Assembly (NCBI RefSeq): GCF_028282165.1
Contig: NZ_JANQIM010000024.1
Location: forward strand, 1 to 64,000
Source: Winogradskyella sp.
GTDB taxonomy: Bacteria; Bacteroidota; Bacteroidia; Flavobacteriales; Flavobacteriaceae
Reading direction: 5' to 3'
DNA length: 64,000 nt
Part shown: one piece after another, positions 17,674-25,994 of the stretch
How the letters are laid out: every line of letters begins with the position of its first letter
Position numbering within the stretch: position 1 is the stretch's first letter
Position numbers and translations under genes: made by a program
The notes under the pieces: model-generated
What the model saw: only the letters and a program-made list of their open reading frames with translations
What the model was told of the DNA's origin: nothing
Database searches by the model: none

Positions 17674-18753
17674 TTAGTCGTTATATATACCTATCGTCAA
17701 CTCGCCTTTATCGTTCATCATGGCTCTGTACATACCAGCCGTATTAAAATCAGCTACCATATTACCATCTTTATCTACGGCAACGATACCTCCATCACCG
17801 CCTAAGTCAGCCACTTTATCTAATACAGTTTTAGCAGCTTCCTTAAGGCTTAATCCTTTGTAATCCATAAGAGCAGAAATATCATGAGCCACTTGTGCTC
17901 TGATGAAGTATTCTCCCCAACCAGTGCTCGACACGGCGCAAGTCGCATTATTAGCATAAGTGCCAGACCCAATAATCGGTGCATCACCGACTCTGCCATA
18001 ACGCTTATTGGTCATTCCGCCAGTTGAAGTCCCTGAGGCTAAGTTTCCGTTTTTATCTAAGGCGGCACAACCTACAGTGCCAAATTTGGCGTTCTTAATA
18101 TCCGCATCATAAAAGTCTAAATAGGCAGATTCTGTATCCACTTTTCCTTCTTTTTTGGCTTCACGAGCTTTAACGCGTTTAAGGGATTCTAAACGTCTGT
18201 CCGTATGAAAATAAGATGGGTCAACTATCGTTAAACCTTGTTCTTCGGCAAATACCTCAGCTCCTTTTCCAGAGAGCATCACATGTTTTGATTTTTCCAT
18301 CACAGCTCTGGCCAAATTAATAGGGTTTCTAACATTGGTTGTTCCTGCTGAAGCACCAGCATTCAGGGTTTTGCCATCCATTATCGAGGCGTCTAGTTCG
18401 TTAGTTTCGGCATTGGTAAATACAGCACCTTTCCCAGCATTAAACAAAGGAGAATCTTCCATAACGTTGATGGTCTTCTCTACAGCTTCAAGACTGCTTC
18501 CTCCATTTTTTAAAATCTCATAACCCACTCTAATAGCTTCTTCTAGTTTGGCTTTATAGGCCGCTTCTTTTTCTGGGGTCATATTGTTTTTTAGGATAGT
18601 CCCTGCACCTCCATGAATAATAATGGCAAATTCTGGTTGTTCTGTGGTGCTTTCCGTTGAATTTTCGACTTCTGCAATGGCTTTGGAAGTATTCTCATTT
18701 TTACAAGCAAAAAATAAAAACACAGCAAGAACTAATAGAATGATTTTCTTCAT
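17674..18753 (-). CDS. Isoaspartyl peptidase/L-asparaginase (Ntn hydrolase), lipoprotein
   Basis: A lipoprotein signal (AVFLFFAC) is followed by IIHGGAGTI, the start of the plant-type asparaginase fold. The autocleavage site and catalytic nucleophile is the Thr of KFGTVGCAAL (about residue 226). STGGMTNKRYGRVGDAPIIGSGTYA supplies the substrate pocket (shown here in parts: STGGM, KRYGRVGD, GSGTYA). The family cleaves isoaspartyl dipeptides and asparagine after self-processing into alpha and beta chains. The length, 359 residues, is normal. The lipobox places it in the periplasm, where it probably recycles peptides. It is divergent to the aldehyde dehydrogenase gene. Confidence 0.92.
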   Translation of the reverse strand: MKKIILLVLAVFLFFACKNENTSKAIAEVENSTESTTEQPEFAIIIHGGAGTILKNNMTPEKEAAYKAKLEEAIRVGYEILKNGGSSLEAVEKTINVMEDSPLFNAGKGAVFTNAETNELDASIMDGKTLNAGASAGTTNVRNPINLARAVMEKSKHVMLSGKGAEVFAEEQGLTIVDPSYFHTDRRLESLKRVKAREAKKEGKVDTESAYLDFYDADIKNAKFGTVGCAALDKNGNLASGTSTGGMTNKRYGRVGDAPIIGSGTYANNATCAVSSTGWGEYFIRAQVAHDISALMDYKGLSLKEAAKTVLDKVADLGGDGGIVAVDKDGNMVADFNTAGMYRAMMNDKGELTIGIYND

Positions 18754-18810
18754 AAAGGATTCGATTTTATACCTGCTTTAAAGTTACATTTTTAGAGCTC
18801 AAGCTTCAAG

Positions 18811-18818
18811 TAAATTTG
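18811..18818 (+). promoter_or_regulatory. Candidate -7 element TAAATTTG for the aldehyde dehydrogenase gene
   Basis: The octamer matches the Bacteroidota TAnnTTTG consensus and lies 56 bases before the start codon in the divergent 121-base intergenic region. No clear TTTG was seen at the -33 position, so this is only a candidate. Confidence 0.35.
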
Positions 18819-18874
18819 GGTTTTTATTAGTAATTTTATACCATTATTTAATAATTGATAAAAAACAAACATAT

Positions 18875-20428
18875 ATGCAAGCAGTTGCTACGGATTTCGG
18901 AATAAAAGAGGCTTTAAAACAATTAGGAATTAAAGACATAAATGAAGGTACTTCTACAGGATCTCATCATTTTTCCAATGGTGAAATCATAGAGTCGCAT
19001 TCACCAGTTGATGGACAATTAATAGCCAAGGTAAAATCATCCACAAGGGACGATTATGAGAAAGCGATGTCCGCTGCTACCGAAGCTTTTAAAACTTGGA
19101 GAATAATGCCTGCACCACAACGTGGGGAAATTGTGCGTCAGTTTGGTGAAAAGCTTAGGGAGAAGAAAGAAGCTTTAGGTAAACTAGTATCTTATGAAAT
19201 GGGAAAATCTTATCAAGAAGGTCTTGGTGAAGTACAGGAAATGATAGATATATGTGATTTTGCCGTTGGGTTATCGCGTCAGTTACATGGCTTAACGATG
19301 CACTCTGAACGACCAGGACACCGTATGTATGAGCAATATCATCCGCTCGGTGTGGTAGGGATTATTTCTGCATTCAATTTTCCGGTGGCGGTGTGGTCTT
19401 GGAATACAGCATTAGCTTGGATTTGTGGCGATACCTGTATCTGGAAACCATCCGAAAAAACACCTGTTTGCGGTGTGGCCTGTCAGAACATTATTGCTGA
19501 AGTTCTTGCCGAGAATAACTTGCCAGAAGGGATTTCTTGTTTAATCAATGGCGATTATCGCGTTGGTGAAATGATGACCAAAGATACACGTGTGCCATTG
19601 GTGTCGGCTACCGGTTCTACTCGAATGGGAAAAATAGTAGCCAAGGAAGTGGCAGGACGTTTAGGAAAATCCTTATTAGAATTGGGTGGTAACAATGCTA
19701 TTATTGTGACGCCAGATGCCGATATAAAAATGACAGTAATTGGAGCTGTTTTTGGTGCTGTAGGGACTTGCGGACAGCGCTGCACCAGTACGCGTCGCTT
19801 AATCATTCACGATTCTATTTATGATCAAGTTAAAAACGCCATTATTGATGCTTACAAGCAATTACGAATCGGTAATCCTTTAGATGAAAATAATCATGTT
19901 GGGCCATTAATTGATACTGATGCCGTAAAAATGTATGAAGTTGCTTTAGAAAAAGTAGTCGAAGAAGGTGGTAATATTGTTGTAGAAGGCGGTGTTTTAT
20001 CTGGTGAAGGTTATGAAAGTGGTTGTTATGTAAAGCCAGCTATAGCCGAAGCTGATAATTCCTTTGAAATTGTACAACACGAAACATTTGCCCCTGTTTT
20101 ATACTTACTGAAGTATTCGGGCGATGTGACTAATGCTATAGATATTCAAAATGGTGTGGCACAAGGTCTATCTTCGGCAATTATGACAAACAATTTACGC
20201 GAAGCTGAGCGTTTCTTGTCACATGCAGGTTCTGATTGTGGTATTGCTAATGTGAATATTGGAACTTCTGGTGCAGAAATCGGAGGCGCTTTCGGTGGTG
20301 AGAAAGAAACTGGAGGAGGTCGTGAGTCGGGTTCGGATGCTTGGAAGATTTATATGCGTCGCCAAACGAATACGATTAATTATACCACGGAATTACCTTT
20401 AGCACAAGGCATTAAGTTTGATTTGTAA
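18875..20428 (+). CDS. amaB: ALDH7-family aldehyde dehydrogenase (L-piperidine-6-carboxylate / aminoadipate semialdehyde dehydrogenase-like)
   Basis: This 517-residue protein has the aldehyde dehydrogenase core: nucleotide fold (AFNFPVAVWSWNTALA), general base Glu269 in LLELGGNN, and catalytic Cys303 in GQRCTSTRR. The sequence resembles antiquitin (ALDH7) rather than other branches, for example PVDGQLIAKV, NEGTSTG at the N-terminus, and a C-terminal GEKETGGGRESGSDAWKIYMRR. That family oxidises alpha-aminoadipate semialdehyde (in equilibrium with piperideine-6-carboxylate) in lysine catabolism, so a lysine-degradation role is inferred. No other lysine-pathway gene lies near. A small secreted-protein gene follows within about 10 bases. 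Confidence 0.88.
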   Translation: MQAVATDFGIKEALKQLGIKDINEGTSTGSHHFSNGEIIESHSPVDGQLIAKVKSSTRDDYEKAMSAATEAFKTWRIMPAPQRGEIVRQFGEKLREKKEALGKLVSYEMGKSYQEGLGEVQEMIDICDFAVGLSRQLHGLTMHSERPGHRMYEQYHPLGVVGIISAFNFPVAVWSWNTALAWICGDTCIWKPSEKTPVCGVACQNIIAEVLAENNLPEGISCLINGDYRVGEMMTKDTRVPLVSATGSTRMGKIVAKEVAGRLGKSLLELGGNNAIIVTPDADIKMTVIGAVFGAVGTCGQRCTSTRRLIIHDSIYDQVKNAIIDAYKQLRIGNPLDENNHVGPLIDTDAVKMYEVALEKVVEEGGNIVVEGGVLSGEGYESGCYVKPAIAEADNSFEIVQHETFAPVLYLLKYSGDVTNAIDIQNGVAQGLSSAIMTNNLREAERFLSHAGSDCGIANVNIGTSGAEIGGAFGGEKETGGGRESGSDAWKIYMRRQTNTINYTTELPLAQGIKFDL

Positions 20429-20438
20429 GATTTTTAAA

Positions 20439-20960
20439 TTGAAACAACTTTTCACTATTCTTAGTTTGGTGGTTAGTCTTATTGTGAGTTCTCAAACTCA
20501 GGTCGACTATAAAGGTATAGATTCTTTGGGACGATCTTTCACGGCAAAACTGAAAAGAGGCGATTTAGAGGAATTTAAGAATCTCAAACCCCCAAAAGAT
20601 ACCTGGACTTATGCTAGGCTTCTTGATTACAAAGAAGATTTGGATAATCCGGATATAAATATCATCATAGGGGATTTTGTAGAGCAATCTACAAGCGAAA
20701 CTACCTATGGATATAATTTGTTTGCTTATACCAGGTCTGATGAAAATAGTTATGAATATTATTTTGTGGCTATTGTTAGTATCGATACAAGTGAGGGGGA
20801 ACCCAGGATTGAAAATGTATTTTTATTTACAGAGAAAGAAGGTCTAAAAAGTTGGTGGGGACATGTGTTTGGGCTGTATTATAATGAGACTTATAAAGAT
20901 ACACCTAAATCCTATAGATATCCTGTTTGTCCACCACCACCTTTTAAGACTGATGACTAA
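20439..20960 (+). CDS. Small secreted protein of unknown function (TTG start)
   Basis: I take TTG at 20439 as the start. It gives MKQLFTILSLVVSLIVSSQ, a clean signal peptide, 10 bases after the dehydrogenase stop, whereas the longer frame (TTG at 20418) would overlap that gene and spoil the signal. There is no in-frame ATG near. The mature part of about 153 residues contains ERGDLEEFKNLKPPKDTW-like and Tyr-rich segments and ends PVCPPPPFKTDD. I recognise no family. It is probably co-transcribed with the dehydrogenase and followed by a strong terminator. Confidence 0.7.
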   Translation: MKQLFTILSLVVSLIVSSQTQVDYKGIDSLGRSFTAKLKRGDLEEFKNLKPPKDTWTYARLLDYKEDLDNPDINIIIGDFVEQSTSETTYGYNLFAYTRSDENSYEYYFVAIVSIDTSEGEPRIENVFLFTEKEGLKSWWGHVFGLYYNETYKDTPKSYRYPVCPPPPFKTDD

Positions 20961-20996
20961 GATAGTTTCAAATAACCATTAGAATAAGGAATAAAT

Positions 20997-21028
20997 AAAA
21001 CCGTTGCTCGTAGAGGAACGGTTTTTTA
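20997..21028 (+). terminator. Rho-independent terminator
   Basis: The arms AAAACCGTT and AACGGTTTT pair around an 11-base loop and run into a T tract. It lies about 37 bases after the small secreted protein and ends that transcript. Confidence 0.85.
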
Positions 21029-21107
21029 ATTTAAATACCATTAAATTTGAATTAGGAATGGTTTTTGGAATTATTAAACCATTGAGATCATTTTCAGTCT
21101 AAAATAT

Positions 21108-22481
21108 ATGACAACGAAAGAACTTCAACACTTATATTGGCGAGCGGGTTTTGGAATACAGCCTAGAACACTAGGTAATATGTCTCTGGATAGAAAACAG
21201 GTTGTCAATGCACTTTTTGAAAATTCTAAGACTATGACACCATTAGATTTGGACCTTTCCTATTTAGAAGGTGTCAATCCTCGAGATATAAAGAAATTTC
21301 CGTCATTGGCAAAAGAGATACGTGAGAAGAATACCAAAACCATATTAAAGTTTAACTATGCTTGGATGGAGCACCTCGTGTTTCCTAAAGAACTACTCAG
21401 GGAGCGTATGACGCTTTTTTGGGTCAATCATTTTGTTTGCAGAGACAGAAATCCCAAGCATATGCTTCAATACAATAATACACTTCGATATTTTGCTCTT
21501 GGAGACTTTAGGGATTTTGTTAAAGCAATTTCAAGAGAGGCATCAATGTTAAAATACCTAAATGGTAAACAAAATAGAAAGCTTAAGCCCAATGAGAACT
21601 TCGCCAGAGAACTGATGGAATTATTTACTTTGGGTGAAGGACATTATTCTGAGAAAGACATTAAAGAGAGTGCTAAGGCCTTCACAGGATACAATCATAA
21701 TTTTGAGGGGGAATTTGTATTTAGGAACCTTCAACATGATTATGGCTATAAAACCTTTTTTGATAGAACAGGAAGATACGATGGTGATGCTATTATAGAT
21801 ATGATTTTAGACAACAAACAATGTGCACGTTTTATCTCAGGTAAGGTATACCGTTATTTTGTAAATCCTATCCCAAATGAGCATCATATTGAAGCTATGA
21901 CAAATGTATTCTATGAGGATTATGATATCGAAAACTTGATGCGCTTTGTGTTTCTTTCAGACTGGTTCTACAGTGAGAAAAACATAGGGGCAAAAATTAA
22001 ATCACCAATCGAGTTTTTGGTCGGAATGGCAAACACAGTTCCTATAAAGTTTGAGAGAAAGACGGACCTTCTCTTTATTCAAAAGGCATTAGGCCAACAG
22101 TTGCTAAACCCTCCAAATGTGGCAGGCTGGAAAGGGGATAAGGCCTGGATAGATGCCAATACTATTATGCTGCGCTTAAAACTCCCGTCGCTACTATTAA
22201 ATAATGCTTTAATTTCTATTAAGGAATACGGTGATTTTAATGACAGATTTAAAGACCAATATATCAAAAGAAGTAAAGGAAAGTTACCCTTTAGGACATT
22301 GCCAGATTGGGACTTGTTTTTAGAAAATTTTGAATCTATTGAGAACGAGGATCTTTCTGATTTTATCGTTCAAGGTAAGGTTAATGAAGGAACAGCAGAA
22401 TATTTAAGAACTTTAAGTAAAGCGTCTAAGCGCGATTACTGTGTTCAGCTGATGTCACTACCAGAATATCAAATGTGTTAG
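21108..22481 (+). CDS. DUF1800 family protein
   Basis: The 457-residue protein begins with the family pattern LYWRAGFG and has RMTLFWVNHF near residue 100 and NENFARELMELFTLGEGHY near residue 165, the most conserved DUF1800 motif. FTGY, NKQCARFISGKVYRYFV and the NPPNVAGWKG motif follow, the last near residue 335. No signal peptide is evident. DUF1800 and DUF1501 proteins are nearly always encoded together, and the pair is suspected to act on the cell envelope or extracellular polymers, but no activity is established. It overlaps closely with the DUF1501 gene, which begins two bases after this stop. Confidence 0.92.
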   Translation: MTTKELQHLYWRAGFGIQPRTLGNMSLDRKQVVNALFENSKTMTPLDLDLSYLEGVNPRDIKKFPSLAKEIREKNTKTILKFNYAWMEHLVFPKELLRERMTLFWVNHFVCRDRNPKHMLQYNNTLRYFALGDFRDFVKAISREASMLKYLNGKQNRKLKPNENFARELMELFTLGEGHYSEKDIKESAKAFTGYNHNFEGEFVFRNLQHDYGYKTFFDRTGRYDGDAIIDMILDNKQCARFISGKVYRYFVNPIPNEHHIEAMTNVFYEDYDIENLMRFVFLSDWFYSEKNIGAKIKSPIEFLVGMANTVPIKFERKTDLLFIQKALGQQLLNPPNVAGWKGDKAWIDANTIMLRLKLPSLLLNNALISIKEYGDFNDRFKDQYIKRSKGKLPFRTLPDWDLFLENFESIENEDLSDFIVQGKVNEGTAEYLRTLSKASKRDYCVQLMSLPEYQMC

Positions 22482-22483
22482 TT

Positions 22484-23671
22484 ATGGAGAGACGAAAATT
22501 TATAAAGGATTCGGCTTTAGCAAGTAGCCTGTTATTTGTGCCAAGCTTTGTCAAGGCATTTGAGTCGGTTACTTCGCAACAACTAGGCTATAAACGCTTA
22601 GTAATTATTCAACTTGCGGGAGGTAATGATGGACTTAATACCGTAATTCCTTTTAATAATGATATCTACTACAATGCAAGACCTCGTTTGGCAATTACAA
22701 AAGATATTATAAGGCTCAATGACCATTTAGGTTTTCATCCTAGTTTAGCACCGTTGCGATCGTTATTTGATAATGGCGAAATGTCAATTATTAATAACGT
22801 AGGTTACCCTAATCCCGTAAGATCACATTTTAGGTCGATGGATATCTGGCAAACTGCAAGTGATTCTAATGAGTATTTACAAAGTGGATGGTTAGGACGT
22901 TACTTAGATGCACATGGATATAAGCCTTATAATGCCATTGAAATGGATGAGCAATTGAGTTTGGCAATGAAAGGAGAACATTTTAATGGAATTGCCACTA
23001 ATGACTATAAAGTATTATACAATACCGCTAAAGATCCTTTTTTTAAAAGTGTTCTTAGGCATTACAATGACAAACATTTAAGTGAACATAATTTGGGTTA
23101 TCTCTACCAAACCATGATTGAAGCAAGGTCTTCTGCAAAATATATTTATGAAAAAACCAAAGTAAAACGGTCGCAGCAAAATTATCCACAAAACAAATTT
23201 GCCAAACAGCTTAAAAATGTTGCTCAGTTTATAAATTCTGGATTAGATACTAAAGTATTTTACACATCTCTAGGAGGATTTGACACACATGCCAATCAGC
23301 CCAATATCCAAAAACGATTATTGACGCAATATGCAACAAGTGTATTTGCTTTTGTAGAAGACTTGAGGCAACATAAGACTTTTGAAGATACACTTATTTT
23401 GACATTCTCAGAGTTTGGCCGTCGCGTAAAACAAAACGCGGCAAATGGTACAGATCATGGTGCCGCAAATAATGTCTTTATAATTGGAAAGAAATTAAAA
23501 AAAGCAGGTTTTTATAATAAACTCACTAGCCTTAGTGACTTGGATAGCAATGGCGATTTAAAGTACAAAATTGATTTCAGAACAGTTTATGCTACTATTT
23601 TAAATCGTTGGCTAGAAGCAGACGACGCTTTGGTTTTGAACAATACCTATAAGAAACTTAGTTTTATTTAG
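22484..23671 (+). CDS. DUF1501 family exported protein
   Basis: I start at the ATG at 22484 (MERRKFIKDSALASSLLFVPSFVKA), giving the usual DUF1501 beginning: a twin-arginine-like RRKFIK followed by a hydrophobic export signal. A GTG nine bases earlier is less likely. The family motifs RLVIIQLAGGNDGLNTVIP, SHFRSMDIWQTA and GGFDTHANQ, then TFSEFGRRVKQNAANGTDHG, are intact; the conserved Asp, His and Asn residues resemble the metal-binding core of the alkaline phosphatase/sulfatase superfamily. It is thus probably an exported metal-dependent protein whose reaction is unknown. It forms a unit with the DUF1800 gene. Confidence 0.9.
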   Translation: MERRKFIKDSALASSLLFVPSFVKAFESVTSQQLGYKRLVIIQLAGGNDGLNTVIPFNNDIYYNARPRLAITKDIIRLNDHLGFHPSLAPLRSLFDNGEMSIINNVGYPNPVRSHFRSMDIWQTASDSNEYLQSGWLGRYLDAHGYKPYNAIEMDEQLSLAMKGEHFNGIATNDYKVLYNTAKDPFFKSVLRHYNDKHLSEHNLGYLYQTMIEARSSAKYIYEKTKVKRSQQNYPQNKFAKQLKNVAQFINSGLDTKVFYTSLGGFDTHANQPNIQKRLLTQYATSVFAFVEDLRQHKTFEDTLILTFSEFGRRVKQNAANGTDHGAANNVFIIGKKLKKAGFYNKLTSLSDLDSNGDLKYKIDFRTVYATILNRWLEADDALVLNNTYKKLSFI

Positions 23672-24043
23672 CCATAACATTTAATTTTTGGAGCTGGAGA
23701 GCGACATGTTAACAACACTGTAGAGATTGCATTTTCTAAAACCAAGATTTTACCTATTAAGCAGTTACAGTTGAAATATCTTGAGACGATTGCCAAACCA
23801 TAATATAAGAGTTGGAATTTAGTCATTACCCAACTAAAAAACCTTGTCTCAACTTTGGCTAATAGCTTAAATGAAACAAGGTTGTGTAATTGATTAATAG
23901 CATATCAAAGATGCGCATAATATTAATTGCATATCCAATTTTTTGATGAATGGTAGAAAAAAATGTATAATCTGCATGTCCTAAAAATCGATTTCGATAA
24001 GATGCATAAAACATGGATAAAGCCTTAATTAAATCCGATAAAC
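23672..24043. other. Intergenic region with possible gene debris
   Basis: No intact known gene is visible. The plus strand has a 41-codon frame without a start (23678-23803, ending LKYLETIAKP), and the minus strand has a 51-codon ATG frame (23859-24014, listed separately). A weak inverted repeat (AACCTTGT...ACAAGGTT) lies near 23840-23885. The two protein-like frames on opposite strands suggest remnants of decayed genes. Confidence 0.4.
23859..24014 (-). CDS. Possible small ORF or gene remnant, 51 residues
   Basis: The frame starts at ATG 24014 and reads MFYASYRNRFLGHADYTF through KIGYAINIMRIFDML to a TAG stop. It stays open about a dozen codons upstream of the ATG, reaching the end of the AlbA_2 gene. 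The mixed composition (Arg, His, Gly, aromatic residues) looks like a folded protein fragment rather than random AT-rich translation. It has no clear promoter or homologue I recognise. It may be the C-terminus of a decayed gene. Confidence 0.3.
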   Translation of the reverse strand: MFYASYRNRFLGHADYTFFSTIHQKIGYAINIMRIFDMLLINYTTLFHLSY

Positions 24044-25177
24044 TTAATTGTATTTCACTTTGCGGAGTATCCTAATTGTTTCCTTGTAAGACTTATAGAG
24101 GTCTAAGCTATACTTTTTTATATAGGGCTTGGCATAATCGAGTTTAGGCAAAGCATCTTCAAAACCGTTGAGATAGCAGATTAAATAGCTTGCTGCTAAA
24201 TTCTTGAGATCAGGAATCTCATGATTGGCAAGTGTAATTCCTTTTTCAAGCTTCTCTAATAACGTATTATTCGTATTGTAAATATGATGTAGCACCTTTT
24301 TATCATATTGAGGAGGTTTAAAAATTAAATTAGCTTCTATGGAATAATTGGCATTATTATCGAAACGAATCGTCTTTTCTTCAAGTTTATAGTATTTGAA
24401 GGATTTTTGAAGTCCAAGTCTCACATATTCTATAATCTTAAAAGAATCTTCATCATAAAAAATAGCAACCTCATCTAAAGCCGAGTAGAACAGTCGAACT
24501 TGTTCGTTAACCAATTCAATATCAACACGAGAATAGAAAATTTCATCCTTAACATGCTTTTTTTGCCCAGACCAGCACAATACAAAATACTCTTTAAATA
24601 CCTTGTAAAGCGGATTGAAGTCTTTCCGTTTGTTCATAAAATCAAACACACCATCAAGGGTCAGTTCAATGTTGTTTTGAGCGTGGTTTTCAATAGACGC
24701 CACAATTCTAGAATTAACGTCTTTAATTTCAATATCAAAGACTTTGGGCATGCTCATACTGCCATCCCTAAAGAAAACCGAACCACCATAGTATTTCCAG
24801 ATGTTTTTCCTTAATGAGGTAATACTATTTATTGGTCTTATAGTGACCAAACCAACAACTTTATCATCGGGAAGATGCGGAAAAGGAATATTTTCGTACT
24901 GAACAATAGGTGGGTTGGTAAGATAGGCATTGATGAGATTCTGTATTTTACTGTCGTCAAAAAAATCGGTACCGATGATTTTATTGTCCTCATCCTCAAC
25001 TCCGATAACGATATACGAATTGTTCTTGGGATTACTATTGGATAGTGCACATATGTGCTTTAAAAATTTAGCCTTTCCTTCTTTATGACTGATGTCCACT
25101 TTTCGCTTTTTGTCATAAAAACTATTCTCATCGTTATGAGCTAGTAGATTCTTTATTAGGAGGCGTTTATTAATCAT
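24044..25177 (-). CDS. AlbA_2 (Schlafen AlbA-like) ATP-binding domain protein
   Basis: I start at 25177 (MINKRLLIKNLLAHNDEN); the ATG three codons upstream lies inside a dispersed repeat and is unlikely. The protein is 377 residues. Residues 15-140 match the Schlafen AlbA_2 domain: SFYDKKRKVDISHKEGKAKFLKHICALSN (here in parts: HKEGKAKFLKHICALSN), SYIVIGVEDEDNKIIG and VVGLVTI, then FFRDGSMSMP. The C-terminal 230 residues are a conserved flavobacterial extension of unknown function. AlbA_2 domains occur in Schlafen RNases and in transcription-associated proteins. Family knowledge does not settle its role here. It is downstream of the cyclase-like gene, separated by a repeat. Confidence 0.75.
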   Translation of the reverse strand: MINKRLLIKNLLAHNDENSFYDKKRKVDISHKEGKAKFLKHICALSNSNPKNNSYIVIGVEDEDNKIIGTDFFDDSKIQNLINAYLTNPPIVQYENIPFPHLPDDKVVGLVTIRPINSITSLRKNIWKYYGGSVFFRDGSMSMPKVFDIEIKDVNSRIVASIENHAQNNIELTLDGVFDFMNKRKDFNPLYKVFKEYFVLCWSGQKKHVKDEIFYSRVDIELVNEQVRLFYSALDEVAIFYDEDSFKIIEYVRLGLQKSFKYYKLEEKTIRFDNNANYSIEANLIFKPPQYDKKVLHHIYNTNNTLLEKLEKGITLANHEIPDLKNLAASYLICYLNGFEDALPKLDYAKPYIKKYSLDLYKSYKETIRILRKVKYN

Positions 25178-25181
25178 AGTT

Positions 25182-25206
25182 GTCATTCCTGAGAAAGCAG
25201 GAATCT
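25182..25206. repeat. Short dispersed inverted repeat at the AlbA_2 gene start
   Basis: The hairpin ATTCCTGAGAAAGCAGGAAT sits within GTCATTCCTG...GGAATCT. Such GTCATTCC...GGAATC units are typical scattered repeats of flavobacterial genomes. It covers the alternative upstream ATG of the AlbA_2 gene, an argument for the downstream start. Confidence 0.6.
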
Positions 25207-25250
25207 GATTGTTTTAAGAAATTAAATCTTATTTAGATTACATTATGTAT

Positions 25251-25982
25251 TTATATGAGGTTTTGGATTTTGGTAAATAAAGTGAGTGTATTATCTATAT
25301 ATTTTCTAGCTGTGCCTGATGAAGATTTTTTGAATAGATTTATTTTGATTGCAATATCTTCAATTTCGGCTTTCTCATTGACATCTTTCTTAATTATCCT
25401 AAACCAATTCAGATTTGTATGAGTTAGAAGGCCATATTTTAGAGGTGTTTTTTCTTCAAATAAAATGGCATCTATTCTTGTTAAATCTTTCTCGTTTTTA
25501 ATTTTTGAAATATAGTTGTCAATACTATTATGTGCTACAACACCCATGTAATTAACATCCTCTTCCATCAAATATGCATCTATTATGGCTTGACCAAAGT
25601 ATATTTGTGCTCTTTGGTTAAGACTAATTTCACCGTGAGCAATTGCGCCTTTAATAGGAATCTGATTATTAAAAGCTTTAGTAAACATCCAACGAGTGGC
25701 TAATAAAAAATAATGGAAATTCTCAAAACTATCGTTTTTTGAAAAAATTACAATTGAGTCAGAAAAACTCACTACATAAACTTCAGCATCACCAAAATCG
25801 TCTATTTCTAAGGCTGCTTCTTCTATAGTTTTTTTAGTTTTAGAGATTCCATTAAGTGATTTATATATTTCATCATGAGACTTTCTCATTACCAAATCTT
25901 TAAAACCTAAGATATCTAAGAAAGCAACAAATCTATTATCTGTTGGTTTCCAATTGGTTTTTGTAGATTTTTTTTTGCCCAT
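25251..25982 (-). CDS. Class III nucleotide cyclase-like cytosolic protein
   Basis: The 243-residue protein has no signal peptide or transmembrane helix. FVAFLDILGFKDLV (Asp23) matches the first metal-binding motif of class III adenylate/guanylate cyclases. SFSDSIVIF (Asp75) matches the second. IPIKGAIAHGEIS resembles the RxGIHxGE strand, and YFGQAIIDAYLMEE resembles the helix that normally carries the transition-state Asn and Arg. Here Asp135 replaces Asn and no Arg follows, so activity is uncertain. It could be a degenerate cyclase, a polymerase-like enzyme with other chemistry, or a regulatory protein. It starts 12 bases after the SDR gene and is probably co-transcribed with it. Confidence 0.55.
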   Translation of the reverse strand: MGKKKSTKTNWKPTDNRFVAFLDILGFKDLVMRKSHDEIYKSLNGISKTKKTIEEAALEIDDFGDAEVYVVSFSDSIVIFSKNDSFENFHYFLLATRWMFTKAFNNQIPIKGAIAHGEISLNQRAQIYFGQAIIDAYLMEEDVNYMGVVAHNSIDNYISKIKNEKDLTRIDAILFEEKTPLKYGLLTHTNLNWFRIIKKDVNEKAEIEDIAIKINLFKKSSSGTARKYIDNTLTLFTKIQNLI

Positions 25983-25994
25983 TTTGGAGTGAGA

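Noticed and set aside
25178..25186. A longer AlbA_2 protein starting MTTM.
   Set aside because: The extra codons lie in a dispersed repeat and the family begins MINKRLLIKNLL.
24044..25982. A complete Pycsar-type defence operon.
   Set aside because: The cyclase-like protein lacks the usual catalytic Asn/Arg, no TIR or transmembrane effector lies next to it, and AlbA_2 proteins are common outside defence loci.
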